Positions 6,405 to 7,570 of a DNA stretch of 7,570 nucleotides are shown in pieces. The position numbers were made by a program, and so were the translations under genes. Within the stretch, counting starts at the first letter, position 1. Each line of letters begins with the position of its first letter. The DNA is from Acidimicrobiales bacterium. GTDB taxonomy: Bacteria > Actinomycetota > Acidimicrobiia > Acidimicrobiales > VFJN01. Location of the stretch: contig JAFGPU010000159.1 in assembly GCA_016936035.1 (NCBI GenBank), forward strand, positions 1-7,570, given 5' to 3'. The notes beneath the pieces were generated by a model. The model did not search any database and had not been told where the DNA came from. It was given only the letters and a program-made list of their open reading frames with translations.

Positions 6405-6410
6405 AGGGTA
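6405..6410 (-). promoter_or_regulatory. -10 hexamer TACCCT for clpP
   Basis: Reading leftward, TACCCT fits TANNNT and is followed by eight bases and the GTG of clpP, so transcription probably begins at or just before the start codon. There is no convincing Shine-Dalgarno, which supports a leaderless start. A 10-bp palindrome lies about 11 bases further upstream. Confidence 0.45.
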
Positions 6411-6421
6411 GCGGCGCCGGA

Positions 6422-6431
6422 GGCACGTGCC
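6422..6431. promoter_or_regulatory. 10-bp palindrome GGCACGTGCC upstream of clpP
   Basis: A perfect palindrome with a CACGTG core between clpP and the divergent tRNA gene. It covers roughly the -23 to -32 zone of the clpP promoter, so a protein bound here could affect RNA polymerase at that promoter. It does not match any clp-regulator motif I can name. The role is inferred. Confidence 0.35.
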
Positions 6432-6461
6432 GCACATGACCCGTGCCGACCAGGCGGCCCG

Positions 6462-6467
6462 TAAGCT
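6462..6467 (+). promoter_or_regulatory. -10 hexamer TAAGCT for the tRNA gene
   Basis: TAAGCT fits TANNNT and ends ten bases before the first base of the mature tRNA, giving a very short 5' leader. A TGAC at 6437-6440 resembles part of a -35 but is spaced too far away, so the -35 is uncertain. Confidence 0.4.
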
Positions 6468-6477
6468 GATCGCCCGA

Positions 6478-6550
6478 GCCGGCGTAGCCCAACGGCAGAG
6501 GCGCGTCCCTTAGGAGGACGTCAGTGTGGGTTCGAATCCCACCGCCGGCA
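6478..6550 (+). tRNA. tRNA with anticodon UAG (Leu, CUA codons), short class I variable loop
   Basis: The cloverleaf is complete in 73 bases. The acceptor stem is GCCGGCG (6478-6484) with CGCCGGC (6543-6549), seven pairs. The D stem is GCC (6487-6489) with GGC (6500-6502), around a ten-base loop containing GG. The anticodon stem is CGTCC (6504-6508) with GGACG (6516-6520). The loop CTTAGGA (6509-6515) puts TAG at positions 34-36 with G37. The T arm is GTGGG, TTCGAAT, CCCAC (6526-6542). Discriminator A6550 suits leucine; CCA is not encoded. The variable region is only five bases (TCAGT, 6521-6525), although bacterial tRNA-Leu normally has a long variable arm. The three-pair D stem with an AGA before its 3' strand does resemble tRNA-Leu. 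Amino-acid identity is inferred from the anticodon. Confidence 0.9.
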
Positions 6551-6580
6551 CGCGTGCCGCCGCATGTCGCGGGGTCTCCA

Positions 6581-6599
6581 CGGCCGTCGACGACGGGCG
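6581..6599. terminator. Hairpin between the tRNA and the convergent hydrolase gene
   Basis: CCGTC (6584-6588) and GACGG (6592-6596) form a stem around a three-base loop. Two more pairs lie beyond a G-G mismatch. It falls in the 57-base gap (6551-6607) between convergent genes and could end either transcript. No T-tract; low confidence. Confidence 0.3.
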
Positions 6600-6607
6600 C
6601 GCCGCGG

Positions 6608-7570
6608 TCAGGCCCCACGCAGGGAGCTGGTCGTCGAGGCGTCCGGATCGACGGCCGGCGCGGACACCCGGGTGCTCGACGACGACGCCCCGGTCGAGGA
6701 CGGTGCCGTGGACGGCGGGGCGCTCGACATCGGTGCGCTGGTCGGCGGACGGGTTGCCGGCACGGTGGTGGGCGGCGTGGTGGCCGGCGGCCGCGGCGGT
6801 GCGCTCAGCGTCGCGCGGGCAGTCGAGGTGGGTGCCGCCACCCCCGGATCGACCGGTTCCGGTGGATCGGGCAGCGACACGTCGCCGGACGGGGCCCCGC
6901 CACCGACGCCGCTGGGCACGAACGGCACCGTCGCGGCGAACGCCAGCAGTCGCGACCGGGCCGTGCGCTCGCAGTTGACGTCCTCGGGCACCTCCTCGCC
7001 GCTGTAGTACCGCAGGGCGGCGAGGAAGTCGCCGCAGCGCACCATGTCGCGCCGCTCGCTGGGCTCGAAGCCGACGGCGATGTTCACCGCCGCCATGTCG
7101 AGGTGGTCGGCGGCGGTGTTGATGTCGCGCGCCACCGTCCAGTACCACGCCGCCACGACGGGGCTCACCAGGCCGTCGGTGGCGCGGTCGGGATCGCCCA
7201 CGAGGTCGAGGTCGAGGAACTCGCCGGCAGCCCGGTAGTTGTGCTCGCCGGTGAGCTGGATGAGCCCTCGCCCGCGGTAGCGGCTGTCGTTGCCCCGCTC
7301 GACGGCGTCGTAGCGGAACCCGCTCTCGCTGCGGAGCGTGGCCAGGAAGGCGGCCTTGCGGGCCGGTGTGCTGATGCCGGCCCGGACCATCACCGCGTTG
7401 AGCGCGGGCAGCCCCTCGGCCACCGTCGGTTCGTCGGCAACGCTGCCGAAGATCTGGCGCAGGTCGTCGAGGGTCACCAGGTCGCGACCGTTCCAGTCGC
7501 CGGCCACGGGCAGCACGTCGTCGCCCGCGTCGACCGGGACCGTGCGCACGGCGTCGGGATCGGCCGCGTC
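6608..7570 (-). CDS. GH19 chitinase/lysozyme-like hydrolase with Thr/Pro/Ser-rich tail (N-terminus cut by window)
   Basis: The frame is open from the window end to a TGA at 6608-6610, giving 320 residues. A GTG at 7549 is in frame, but the frame continues past the edge, so the true start is probably outside. Residues about 20-31 ([12 protein letters not shown]) recall VCBS/FG-GAP-type repeats and may end an upstream domain. The GH19-like domain spans about 33-210: [19 protein letters not shown] with the likely catalytic Glu82, then [40 protein letters not shown], and two cysteines (179 and 200) that may form a disulfide. Family members cleave chitin or peptidoglycan glycan strands. The last 105 or so residues are low-complexity Pro/Thr/Ser/Ala, typical of an exported linker or wall-spanning region. 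Without the N-terminus, secretion cannot be shown. The substrate is uncertain. Confidence 0.8.
   Translation of the reverse strand, partial: DAADPDAVRTVPVDAGDDVLPVAGDWNGRDLVTLDDLRQIFGSVADEPTVAEGLPALNAVMVRAGISTPARKAAFLATLRSESGFRYDAVERGNDSRYRGRGLIQLTGEHNYRAAGEFLDLDLVGDPDRATDGLVSPVVAAWYWTVARDINTAADHLDMAAVNIAVGFEPSERRDMVRCGDFLAALRYYSGEEVPEDVNCERTARSRLLAFAATVPFVPSGVGGGAPSGDVSLPDPPEPVDPGVAAPTSTARATLSAPPRPPATTPPTTVPATRPPTSAPMSSAPPSTAPSSTGASSSSTRVSAPAVDPDASTTSSLRGA

Noticed and set aside
6478..6550. Reading the tRNA as an amber (UAG codon) suppressor or pyrrolysine tRNA
   Set aside because: The anticodon itself is UAG, which reads CUA. A suppressor of UAG codons would need CUA as its anticodon, and the loop CTTAGGA fixes positions 34-36 unambiguously.
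6397..6618. Long N-terminal extension of ClpP, containing a [17 protein letters not shown] peptide
   Set aside because: This peptide is the antisense translation of the tRNA gene, a well-known annotation artefact. ClpP of normal length starts at 6396.

Overview
The window is a GC-rich chromosomal segment with dense genes, GTG and ATG starts, and few recognisable Shine-Dalgarno sequences. Several starts sit 6-8 bases after a TANNNT hexamer, the arrangement typical of leaderless actinobacterial genes. This and the protein sequences (ClpP with a [14 protein letters not shown] motif, a short GH19-like hydrolase, an RlmD/TrmA-family methyltransferase) suggest an Actinomycetota member, perhaps Acidimicrobiia. 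The taxonomic placement is inference. No phage, IS, CRISPR or defence gene is visible; this is mostly housekeeping DNA plus one unusual small operon.

Layout: (1) Bases 1-171 are the 3' end of a membrane-protein gene. (2) Bases 172-292 are a leader carrying a long imperfect hairpin (14-bp perfect outer stem) and a 12-bp direct repeat with a 22-bp period. (3) Bases 293-3482 are a tightly coupled + strand operon of three genes joined by ATGA and GTGA overlaps: a PEP-synthase/rifampin-phosphotransferase-like protein without a TIM barrel, a three-helix membrane protein, and a small membrane-anchored or secreted protein with two cysteines. (4) Bases 3483-3727 are a convergent intergenic region with a strong hairpin and a 12-bp palindrome. 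(5) Bases 3728-5044 (-) encode a TRAM-domain, Fe-S, SAM-dependent RNA (uracil-5-)methyltransferase. (6) Bases 5067-5768 (+) encode ribulose-phosphate 3-epimerase. It is divergent from the methyltransferase across only 22 bases, and the two promoters and start codons form a near-perfect mirror image. (7) Bases 5803-6396 (-) encode ClpP. (8) Bases 6478-6550 (+) are a tRNA with anticodon UAG (leucine, CUA codons) but a short class I variable loop. (9) Bases 6608-7570 (-) are a GH19 chitinase/lysozyme-like gene cut by the window end, with a long Thr/Pro/Ser/Ala-rich C-terminal tail.

How the parts work together: the three-gene operon looks like one functional unit, a phospho-transfer enzyme with a phosphohistidine swivel domain made with two envelope proteins whose functions I do not recognise. 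The other genes are independent: RNA modification, pentose-phosphate metabolism, proteolysis, decoding and cell-wall or chitin hydrolysis. The observations most worth checking are the mirror-symmetric divergent promoter, the structured leader of the operon, and the class I-shaped tRNA-Leu(UAG).
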